Positions 1 to 10,923 of a DNA stretch of 18,207 nt are shown here, piece by piece. The notes under the pieces were generated by a model, which was not told the DNA's origin, did no database searches, and saw only the letters and a program-made list of their open reading frames with translations. The DNA comes from Baffinella frigidus (taxonomy: Eukaryota; Cryptophyceae; Cryptomonadales; Baffinellaceae): assembly GCA_026770585.1 (NCBI GenBank), contig MU646766.1, positions 217,213 through 235,419 on the forward strand, read 5' to 3'. Both the position numbers and the translations under genes were made by a program. How positions within the stretch are numbered: position 1 is the first letter of the stretch; each line of letters starts with the position of its first letter.

Positions 1-251
1 AAACCCCAAACCCCAAACCCCAAACCCCAAACCCCAAATCCCCAGCCCCAAACCCCACACCCCAAACCCTCAACCCTTAGCCCCAAACCCTCAACCAAAA
101 CCCCACGCACCAAACTCTAAATCCCAAACCCTAAACCCTAGCCCCTAACCCCTAAATCCCAAACCTTAAAACTCAAACCCTAAACCATAAACCCTAAACC
201 CAGAACCTTAAACCCCAAACCCTAAGCCCTAAACCCCAAACCCTGAACCAG
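1..251 (+). repeat. Partial intron made of telomere-like repeats (left edge)
   Basis: Begins with five perfect AAACCCC units and decays into CCCTAAA/CCCCAAA variants, ending ccctgaaccag before the first exon. The donor lies left of the window. The orientation would also suit a chromosome end, but the same repeats fill nearly every intron downstream and the stretch ends in a good acceptor, so intron is the better call. Confidence 0.75.
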
Positions 252-914
252 GTGTCGTCATCAGTGCTCCGCACGCGCGCCGGCCCCGTGTCATTCACGT
301 CCAACGCATCCACCCTCACGCTCGACGGCAACAACGGCACCGAGGTCACGGTCGCCCTCACGTCCCCCACGCCCGGCGCGTCCATCTACTACACGCTGTG
401 CCGCCCGTCCTCGTGCGCCACCGCGCCCGACCCCACGACCGCATCTTTCCTGTACGCGGGGGCGCTGGCGGTGAACGAGACCGGCACGGTGGTGCGCGCG
501 CTGGCCTTCAAGGCCAACCTGGCCACCAGCGCCGTCACCGAGCGCACCTACAAGCTCCGCCTCGCCCCGCCCATCATCGACCCCATGCCCAATCCCCCCC
601 TGGGGTACCTCGCGCCGCTCTACTTCACGATGACGTGCCTCGGCGGCGCGTACCCTCTCTACTCCACAGACGGCGCCCACCCGGCCACGGCATTCACCCC
701 CCCGCTGATCCTCCAACGCGACGTGACGTTCACGGCCATCTGCGCCCAGCGTGACACGTCCGCCGTGGAGCTGATCGCTGACTCGCCCCCCGTGTCGTCC
801 TCGTACCACATCACGGCGTTTTCGATGCTGAATGTGAGCGTGGCGGAGAGCTCTGAGATCCAGCTGGCGGCCAACGCCATCACCTTTTCGGTCGGATCTA
901 CCCTCGCGCTCACG
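252..914 (+). CDS. Exon 1: two chitobiase C-terminal-like (CHB_HEX_C) beta modules
   Basis: Residues 1-221 of the joined protein, ending in phase 0 at cacg|gtaatt. Residues about 33-105 carry the module signature: valine-rich strand, S-P-T-P-G-A-x-I-Y-Y-T, a gap, then V-V-R-A-L-A-F-K ending in a T-Y-K-L strand. A second, more diverged copy follows at about 108-190, with P-L-Y-S-T-D-G-A-H-P and V-T-F-T-A-I-C-A. In the family this beta-sandwich is non-catalytic and often repeated in surface proteins. The last third (V-S-V-A-E-S-S) starts an Ig-like segment that continues in exon 2. The first codon here is a splice acceptor junction, not a translation start. Family assignment is from motif memory and is moderately secure. 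Confidence 0.82.
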
Positions 915-3900
915 GTAATTACCCCAATCATCAACCCCGAAACCCGAAACCTTGAATACAGAACCCCAAACCCCAAACCCCAAACCCCAAACCCTAACCC
1001 CAAACCCTAACCCAGGTCGGCACGCGCATCACCGTGACAGGCCTCACGGGAACCCTGACGCCCGACGACGCCGACCTGCTGATCTCCAACCCGCGCCTCC
1101 GCAAGGTCACGTGGTCTCGCGCCACGGGGCGCCTGGAGCTGGAAGTGTCCTCCCCGCCGCCGCCGACAGGCCCGCTCTTCGCGGTGACGACTGCTACGCG
1201 GTGCGCCGAGAGTTTGGCCTTCGGCCCCGGCGTGCTGAACGCTGCCACCTCCCTGGGGGGGGTCTCGACGGACTACTTGGATCTCGTGCACGGCGGGTGG
1301 CGCCAGATCTTCTCGGTTTCGCGCTCGGGGGCGCAGGTGCCCATCATGACCATCACGTACGCGTTCGTGTACCGGTGCTCGCTGCGGCAGCGCCTGACGC
1401 CCTCCCGCAACGCCGACGGGCGCCGCTGCGACGAGGTGCGCTGGCGCGTCGAGTACCTCGGCTCCGAAACCTCCTCCCCCGCGGGGTGGCTCGAGGGGCA
1501 CTACGCCTTCACGTCGCGCGTCGCCCTCGGGCGGGGCGCCTCCGGGGCGGGACTCGCGCTTGACGACGGTGTATGGGGCGCCGCACATCACGAGAGCCTC
1601 GTGGCTGACGGCGCGCGGCCCTCCAACTTCTGGGGGCAGGCGGTGTTCGATGACGTGGATGCGCGCACGGGGCAGTGCAACACCCTCTACCTCGGGAGCG
1701 CGAGCGTCCCGCCGCTCGTCGACTCCACGCTCCGCTCGCAAGTGTTCCTCACGGACGTCGACACGGCCCTGATCTTCTCTGTCACCCTCAAAAACGCGGC
1801 AGCCGCGCAGGCGCCCATCGCCCCGGCCGTGTTCCTGACCGGCACCTACTCCGACCCCCTCGGCGACGTGCTGCAGTCCCTCGGGCCAGTCACGGCGGGC
1901 GGGGCCGTGCTGGGTGCCCCGACGGCCTTCGACCTCATCTCCAGCAGCGCGGAGCAGACCTCGACCCTCTCGGGGGAGCTGACTACAATCTCACTCACGC
2001 TGCGCACGAACCTGGAGGTGCCGGTGGGGCACACGATTCTGGTGTCGGAGCTGAGCGCAAGGCCGGACGATGCCGCGAGCGTGCCGGTGATGGCCCTAAC
2101 CCCTACACCCTACACCCTACACCCTACACCCTACACCCTGCACCCCAATTCAGAAACTCTAAACCCCAATTCAGAACCCTAAACCCTAAAAGCTAAACCC
2201 TAAACCATAAATTCTAAACCCTAAGCCCTGCACCCTACACCCTCAATCCTAAACCCTAAACCCCAAACCCTAAACCCTCAACCTTAAACCCTGAACCCTA
2301 AGCCCTAAACCCTAAACCCTACACCCAAAACCCCAAACCCCAAACCCCAAACCCTAAACCCTGAACCCCAAACCCGAAAGCAGGTTGCGGCGCGGACGGT
2401 GCCCGAGGTGGCCACAACAATCTTCGACTGCGACGGCTTCCGCTCCTGCTCGGTCTCGGCAGAGAGCTACGTGCCCACCGGCGCGGTTCTCGTCTCTGCG
2501 GAGGTCCTTAACCTTAGACCATAAACTGTTAACCATAAACCCTAAACTCTCAACCACAAACCATAAACCATAAACCATAAACCATAACCCCAAACCCTAA
2601 ACCCTAAACCCTAAACCCCAAACCCTGAACTCCAAACCCTAAATTCTAAACCCTCAACCCTACACCCTAAACCCTAAACCCCAAACACTAAACCCTAAAC
2701 CCCAAACCCTAAACCCCAAAGCCGAAACGCCACACCAGGTGGACATCCTGCTGGCGTGCTCAGACTTCAACGCGCCCAACGAGTTGGTCCAAACGCTGAC
2801 CATCAACGCCGCGCCCGTCGCGGGATTCGCCACGGGCCCGTGGGACAACTGCGAGGCAGCGTGCGGCGTGCAGAAGACGCTCGTGGCGCACCATGACGTG
2901 TCGGCATTCGCGGGGGGGGCGATAGCGGTGTACATCGCTGCGTCGCCGCACGTGGACGCGTTCTCGTGCTCGGACTCCTCGACGAGACTGGTCAAAGCGC
3001 AGGTGGTTGTGCGCGCGCGATACTACTTCCCCGCACTCTGGCTCCCCCCCGCCACCCTCAAGTACACCCTCCGTGACGTCAACGTCCGCGAGAGCTGCGG
3101 GGATATCTCAGGGTGGGCAGACAGCAAGGGGTACACCTGCGGGGACTACTCCCGCTTCGAGTGGTGCAACGCGGGCGGGGTGTGCGGGGGCGCCGACTGG
3201 ACCTGCAAGGCCTTCCAGAATTCGCACAACGTTTCCGCGAGCGAGGCATGCTGCACGTGCGGCGGCGGCGGCCGTTTCATGATCCGAATCGCCTTCCAGC
3301 TCCGCAACACGATCCCGGCAGGGCACACGGCCCCCCCGCGCGTCGCGCTCCAGCGCCCCGACGGCTTCGTGCTCCTCAACCGCACCATCCACTCCCCGAT
3401 CGGCGGCAACGACGCCCCGCCCGTCGGGCTCCTGGCGCGCCTGAGCGGCTCGCCGTGGATGGACGCGGCACCCGCGCAGGTGTCGCGGCGGCGGCTGTTA
3501 AGCGCGCACGCGTGCCCCGCCGCGGCGTGTGTCACGCGCGCGCCGCTCGCGGTCTCGTGGGGGGTTGGTGACGCCGAGGCGTACTCATGCTGCCGTCAGA
3601 GCTTCAAGGATCTGCTGCAGCGCGCAGTCGCCGAGGTGCTGCTCCGCCCGCACGCGTGCGTCACAGTCGCCCTCGAATCCTACAACGCGTCCGGCGCCGC
3701 CGCGTGGGTGTCGGTCGACGGCGGGACGGACGGGGAGTGTGTGGGCATGGCGAACAATCTTGTCCCGGCGCTCGTCGTGGAGGCGCTCCGCTCCCAGATG
3801 CTGGCCATGGAGGTCAGCACGAAAACCCCTCAACCTAAACCCTATACCCTGAACCTCAAACCCTGAACCCTGAACCCTAAACTCTGAACTCTAACCCCTT

Positions 3901-6900
3901 AACCCTTAACCCTCAACCCTGAACCCTAAACATAATACCTAAACTCCAAACCCCAATCCATAAACCCTAATCCCTACACCCGCAACCCCAAACCTCAATC
4001 CCCAAACCTCAACGCAGGTATCCCTCGCCGCCCCCGCAGAGGCAGTAACGCTCTCCGGAGACATCCTCCCGCTCCGCACATCCACCTCAGTGGGCGACAA
4101 TGCGCTCGGCGTGCGCAACGATGCCAACTTCGCTGGGTTCCCCGCACGCTCGGGGTTCGCGCATGCGATTGAGTGGGCCACGGGGAGGTTGCTTCTTCTC
4201 GACACCACCTTGCGCGCCGCGGTAAACCCTAACCCCGAAACCCTAAACCTTAAACTCCAAACTCTAAACACCCAACACTAAACCCTAAACCCTGAACCCT
4301 AAACCTCAAACCTCAAATTCCAAACCCTAAACCCCGCACCCTGACCCCTAAACCCCAAACTTTAAACCCTACACGTTAAACCCTGAACCCTAAACCCTAA
4401 ACCCTAAACCCTAAACCCTAACCCCCAAAACCAGGCGGGCGCCGCCGAGGCCACGCAGATCATGATCCACAAAGCATGCTCGGGGTACACACTCGAGTTC
4501 GGCGTCGCACTCAGCAACCGCGTGCTCTCCGTGGCGTCGCTCCCCTTCGAGGTGACCAGCGCCGCGCCCGCCGCGCTGCGCGTCTCGCCCGTGCCGTCCC
4601 TCGCCACGGCCGCGTCCCTCTGGCCGTGCCCCACCCCCGCCGCGTGCCCCAGCACGCTCGTCGTTGCGGGGCTATACTTCGGCGTGACGGCCACGGTCGT
4701 CGACGCGTACAACAACACGGTCGTGAACGTCAACGGGAGCATCGCCGCCATCCTCGGTGGGTCCACCGCGGCGGTGTACGGCGCGCCGGGGCAGGGATTG
4801 GCGGTGGTCAACGGCGCGGTGGACCTCCAGCTGCGAATCTCGCTCGCGGCCGCGGGGTATATCGTGGACTACGAGCACTTCCCCCTGCGGCTCACCGCGC
4901 GCTCGCAGGCCTTCTCGGTCGTGGCTTCCCCCCTCGCGCGCATGGTTGTCTCGGACGCGGCGCTGCGCTTGCCGGTGGAGGCGGGGGTCCCCATCTCCCC
5001 CCCGCCGTACGTGACGCTCTTCGACGCCTACGGGAACCCCGTGCTGGAACCGCTCTCGGTCGAGACGTCGCTCGTCAACTTCCCCGGGGCCCTCCTGAAC
5101 CAGACGCGCGTCTCAGCGTCGCTCGGCGCGGCCGTGTTCCCCGGGCTCCGGATCCAACGCGCGGCATCCGCCTTCTCGCTCCTCTTCCTCGCCGACGGCG
5201 TCGTCGCGACATCCCTCCCCTTCGAAGTCGTCCACGCGTCCGCCGCATCCGCTCTCGTCCTCACCCTCGCCCGCCGCCCCGCCGCGGCCGTGGCGACAGA
5301 GCCTTTCACGATCCAACCCCGCCTCCGGCTCCGCGACCGCTTCGGCAACCCCGCGCTCTCCTCCCTCGGCTTCATCGCCGTGACAGCCCCCAGCCTCGCC
5401 GGGTCTCTCTCGGCCCCGCTGATCCAAGGAGTCGCGTCCTTCACGGACCTGGTCATGCCAACGCCCGGGGGGGTCGACCTGTACTTCACCCTCGAGGAAC
5501 ACCCGAGCGTGAACGCGTCAGTGCGGATCGACGTGCGCGCGCCGCTCGCCGGCCTGCGCCTCCTCCAGCAGCCTGTGTCGACGATGGCGTCCATCTGCAT
5601 GCGCCCCGTGCCCCTGGTGCAGCTCGTCGACGCCGCAGGCCTCCCGGTTGACTTTTCGCGCCACGTGGTGAAAGTTGACTTCGCGGTCAACACGTTTCGC
5701 TACACGCAGACGTTTTCGTGCGGGTCTGGAGGGTGTACCGCATCCACGACGTTCCGCTACTTCCTCCCCGCGGGGAGTGTTCTGGTCGATGCGTTTCTGG
5801 ACGTGGACATCATCAAGTCGGACTTTGACGATAGCGCTGAGGAGTACGTTGACTTCATCCAGGTCAACCCAAAACCCTAAACCCTAATCCCTCAACCCGA
5901 AACCCGAAACCCTCAACTATGAACCCTAAATCCTGAACCCTAAACCCCAAACCCAAAACCCAAAACCCCGAACCCCAAAACCCAAACCCCAAACCCCAAA
6001 CCCCAAACCCCAAACCCCAAACCCCAAACCTCAACCCCTAAACCCTGAACGCTTGACCCAGGTGAACGGGCTCCCCACATCGCACGCGCCATTCCCCCCC
6101 GGGAGCGCAGACCAGTGTTCATCCTACCACAAGGCGGTCGACGCGCTCCGCGTCTCGACGCTCGCGCAGGACAACTTCCTCTCCGTCGCCGCCAAGATCT
6201 CGCCGGCCGTCAACGACTTCTGCGTCCCGCGTCTCTCCGCGCGCGCGGTCATCTTCGGGTCGTACCGCCCGTACGCGGCAGAGACCCTCACGCTCGTGCA
6301 GAACCAGAACGGGAAAGGCATCGCGGGCGCCACGGCGCTCACCGCCGTCGGGCGCACGGTTGCGTTTCGTGAGATGGCGATGCCTGTGGCGGGGTATGGG
6401 TACCGGCTAAGGTTTTCGGTGGATGCGCCGGGCGTGGCGAGTGTTGAGAGCGCGCCGTTTGACATCTTCGCTGTGGCGAGCTCGGTCAACCCTAAACCCT
6501 GAACCCTGAACCCTGAACCCTGAACCCTAGACCCTAAGCCCTAAACAAAAGATAATAAATAGTAAACAATTCACAATAAACACTAAACAATACACTCTGA
6601 ACTCAACCAAAACCCTAAACCCTAAACCCTGAACCCTCAATCCTGATCCCCACACCCCAAACCCCACACCCTAAACCCTAAACCGCACAACAGGTGATGT
6701 TCACAACGCAACCGGGGGAGGCGATCGCTCAAGAGCCTCTCCGCATCCAGCCCATCGTGCGCTTCCTCGACGGGTAATCCCTCAACCATAAACCCTAAAC
6801 CCTTAACCTAAAACCCAAAACTCGAAACCCGAAACCCGAAACCCGAAACCCTAAACCCTACACCCTAATCCCTAAACCCCAAGCCCTAAACCCTAAACCC

Positions 6901-9900
6901 TAAACAAGGTTAGCCAACCTCGTGGTCCTGAACCACGCCAACCTGCCCAAAACCAGGTTAGCCAACCTAAACCCTAAAACCGAAAGCAGGTTATCGAACC
7001 TTGTGACGTCGTTCGAGGAGAACGTGACGATCAGCATCGACCTCGCGCAGAACTGGGACGACTCTTGCAACGTCCTCGGGTGATCAACCCTACACCCCAC
7101 ACCCTCAACCCTGTCCCAGGTTTACAGGGTTAAGAGTCCCTACACACTTAACCCTGTAAACCCTAAACTCTGAACCCCAAACCAACCCCTAAACCCTAAA
7201 CCTCAACCCTAAACCTCAACCCTAAACCTCGAACCCTAAACCCTGAAACCTCAGGTGCTGGCGCGACCTCACTGGCGCCAACCGCCCGCAGCTGTTGGGC
7301 ACGCCCTTCGTGGTCGCGGCGGGGGGCGTGGCGCAGTTCAAGGGCATCTCCGTGGACCGGGAGGTAGAGCGGCTGCGGGTGGTGGTGCGCGCGTGCAACG
7401 CCCAGGGCGGCTCCTGCTTCCAAGTGCAGTCCATCGCCCTCCTCGTCTACCCCCCAGCCGCGTCCCTCCTCGTCGCGCCCCTCCCCCCCTCCGCCATCGC
7501 GGGCGACCCCCTCTTCATCGAAGTGCACATCAAGGACGGTGCGGGCGCGGGGGCGCAGTCGGCCGCGGCGGTGGGCGTGCGCGTGCTCGGCTCCCCCGCG
7601 ACGCTGGCCATGGCGCGCGCCGACGGCCTTGGCTTCGCGAACGTCACCGCCATCCAGATCCCGCGCACCGGCAACGTTACCCTCGAGATCTTCCTCCCCG
7701 CCTTCCCCTCTGTCCCCACGGTGCTCCGCTCGATCATCGTCGGCGCCGGGGCGGTGGCGCGCATCGCGGTTGTCGAGGCGTCCGTCGACTTCCAGGTGGC
7801 GGGGGTGGCGTTCAACGTCACGGTCGTGGCGCGCGACCGCTTCGACAACCCTACCCCGCTCGCGGCCCTCAGCATCCTCCCCGCGCCCGCCGGGGATTTC
7901 CTGCTGTTGGCTGGGGCCTCAAACCAGGTGGCGGGTGCGGTGGCGATGGAGGGGGGCGTCGCGCTCCTGACGCTCCGCATCGACAAGGCCATCCCCGCGC
8001 TGCGCATTCTCTTCTCGGCCGTGCTCGCGCCTGCTGCGCGCTGCGAGGCGGTCAAGGAGGGGGTGTGCGCGGGGGGGGTGCGGGTGGATGAGTGCATGGC
8101 GTGCTCGGTCAACGCGTCCGTCACTGGCTCGACGCTCGCGCAGGTTCCTTCTTCTTCCTCTTCTTGTTCTTCGTCTTCTTCTTTGTTACTCTCGATACAG
8201 GTCCTATGTAGGCCCTCGATGAGCCTTGAGTTGAGTGATACAAAAGTCTGAGCCTTACGAAACGGGGCCGGCTCGCGCAGGTGCTGACGCAGACAGGCAC
8301 GCGCCTCACGGTCGTCCTCGCGCCCGGCGGGGCGGTCAACCGCCTGCCGATGAGCGCGCAGCCGACGGTGCTCGTCGAGACGTGCCCGTTCACCGCGTGC
8401 AACGCTGTGCCGAATGAGGTTGTGGAAGTGAGCATTCGGAGCGTGGTGGATGACTGCTCGCTGGTGGGGAACGCTTTCTGCACGGCGCTCGCCGGGACCC
8501 GCACGGTGCAACCCTAAACCCTAAACCCTGACCTCAGAACCACCAACCCAGAGCCCTAAACCCTAAACCCCAAACCCTAAACCCTAAAGATTAAACCTTA
8601 AACCCTAAACCATAGACCCTAAACCCAAAACTCTCAACCCCTAACACTAAACCCCAAGCCCTAACCCCCAAACCCTACACCAGGTAACCACGAACGGGCT
8701 CGGGTTCGCGCGGTTCACGGACCTGGTGATCGAGTCTTCCAACGGAGTGACGCTCCCGCAGGACATTGTGCTGCAGTTCCGCACGCCCGGCATCATGCTC
8801 GCTGCTGGAGCGTTCCCGACCACGGTACACCCGAAACCCTACAACCTACACCCTAGACCCTGAACCCTAAGCCCGAAGCCCAAACCCCGAAACCTGAAAC
8901 CCTATACCCTATACCCGAAATCCGAAACCAGAAACCAAAAACCTGAAACCTGAAACCCTATACCCTAAACCCTGAACCCTGAACCCTGAACCCTAAACCC
9001 TAAACCCTAAACCACAAACCACAAACCCTAAATCCCAAAGCCCGAACCCCAGCCCCTAAACCACAAAGCCTTGACCAGGAGGCGGAGGCGTTCGACCTGC
9101 TTCTGCAGACAAACATCGCCCCGACGCTGGTAAAATACTAAATCCTCAACCCCAAACCCCAAACCCCAAACCCTAAACCCTAAACCCTAAACCCTAAACC
9201 CTAAACCCTAAACCCCAAACCCTAAACTCTAAACTCTCACCCCTGAACCAGATCGAGCCGACGCCTCTCCTCTGCTCCGACGAGGACTCTCCCCTTGAGT
9301 ATTACGTCAAGGTGGCCCTAAACCCTGAACCCTAAACCCTAAACCCTGAACCCCAAACCCCAAACCCTAAACCATCAACCCCAAACCCCAAACCCTAAGC
9401 CATATACCCTAAACCCCAAACCATAAACCATAAACCATAAACCATAAACCATAACCCATAACCCCCAAACCAGGTGGGATCGCGGGTCGGCATCACACTC
9501 CGCGCATCGGACGCGAACACCGCACCCTTCGACGACCTCGCCATCCACGTCGACCTGGCGTCCCTCCCCCCGGGCGCGCTCCTCACAGAGGACCTCTACG
9601 CTGGCTCGACGCTCCTCGTCCGCCCTGAGGTGGCGGAGTGCGGGGAGGTGACCAACGTGACCGTGCAGCGCCGCAACGTGGTCACGCGGAAGCTCATCTG
9701 GGCGCCCGTGGCCTACTTCCCGCGCGTGACGCTCCGGTACTCGGCGGTCGAGGCGCGGTCGAGTGGCGCGCTGTCGTCGTGCGCGCGCTCGCTCCACCTC
9801 ACCGTGTGCGACCGCCCGCGCTTCGTGTCCCCATCGCCGCTCGACGTGAGCCACGAGATGATCGCGCTGGCTGGGACGGAGGTGGTGTTCACGGTGGCGG

Positions 9901-10884
9901 CCGAGGACCGCAACGAGGACGACGTCGTCGAGATCGACGTCGTCGAGGCCCCTGGCGCCGCACACGCGTTCTCCGTGTCGGAGCCGTCGTGGACGGAGAC
10001 GAAGCTGGTGTCGGGGCTGAGCAAGGTGCGGCGCAACCGGGTGTCGCGCGAGGTCACGTGGCGCGTCGGGGTCACGTCCCTGGGGGAGGAGGCGTCCCTC
10101 TGCTTCCGCGCGCGCGATAACCAGTTCCCGTGCGGGGGCGACGGCCTCACCTCCGAAGACGTGCTCTGCATCGTCTGCTCGCTCGAGCCCAAGGCTGTCT
10201 ACGCGTCGTGCCTCCCGCGGATCCGCGGGTCGTCGCTCGACACGCGGATGCTGGTGACTGTGTGCGGGGATGCGCGCATGACGGGCGACGAGCAGTGCGA
10301 CGACGGCAACCACGTCTCCGGCGACGGGTGTTCCTCCCTCTGCACGCTCGAGGAGGGGTACGTGCAGGTGGGGAAGTCACCCCTCCCGGTGAACCTCTGC
10401 GGAGACGGGCTTGTCGTCGTGGGCGAGACGTGCGACGACCGCAACCTCATCCCCGGGGACGGCTGCACGCCCAACTGCACGGTCGAGCTCGGCTACAAAT
10501 GTGCGGCGTGCGGAGACGCGTCGCGGTGCGATCCGTTCTGCGGGGATGGTGTGCTGACTTCGAATGAGATGTGCGACGGCGGGCCCGGGTGCGTCGCGTG
10601 TGCGATTCAGGTTCCCAACCCCAGCAACCCGAAACCCAAAACCCGAAGCCCAAAACCCGAAGCCTGAAACCCCGAAGCCCTAAGCCCGAAACCCAAACCA
10701 CATAACCCAAAACCCTAAGCCCTATGCCCCATGGCCAGGCTGGGTGGCGGTGCGCCGACGGCTCCTCAGGGCCGTGCCGCGACTTGGTCGGCATCTGCGG
10801 CGACGGAATCATTGTGGGTAACGAGACGTGCGACGATGGCGCCACGGTCCTTTACCCGAAACCCGAAACCCGGAAACCGGGAAT

Positions 10885-10923
<39 letters not shown>

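Noticed and set aside
1-251. True chromosome end (telomere) at the left edge
   Set aside because: C-strand orientation and five perfect AAACCCC units fit a left telomere, but the array is short, decays quickly, ends in a splice acceptor, and similar arrays fill the downstream introns. Flanking data would be needed to exclude it fully.
252-800. Catalytic chitobiase or hexosaminidase
   Set aside because: Only the non-catalytic C-terminal-like beta module is seen; no TIM-barrel catalytic domain or acidic catalytic pair.
291-983. Minus-strand frame of 230 codons
   Set aside because: Arginine- and glycine-rich shadow of exon 1 caused by high GC3; it crosses an intron and has no recognisable motif.
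4476-5651. Plus-strand frame of 391 codons inside exon 6
   Set aside because: Arginine/proline-rich composition, while the overlapping frame carries repeated Ig/filamin-like motifs.
8199-8201. Alternative acceptor in intron 10
   Set aside because: The cag here would give an in-frame stop at 8249-8251; the acceptor at 8280 restores a coherent reading frame and matches the direct repeat.
7447-8511. Minus-strand frame of 354 codons
   Set aside because: Spans intron 10 and both neighbouring exons on the other strand; low-complexity composition and no motifs.
9375-10313. Minus-strand frame of 312 codons
   Set aside because: Histidine/arginine-rich antisense shadow of exon 15 ending in the CCATAAA array.
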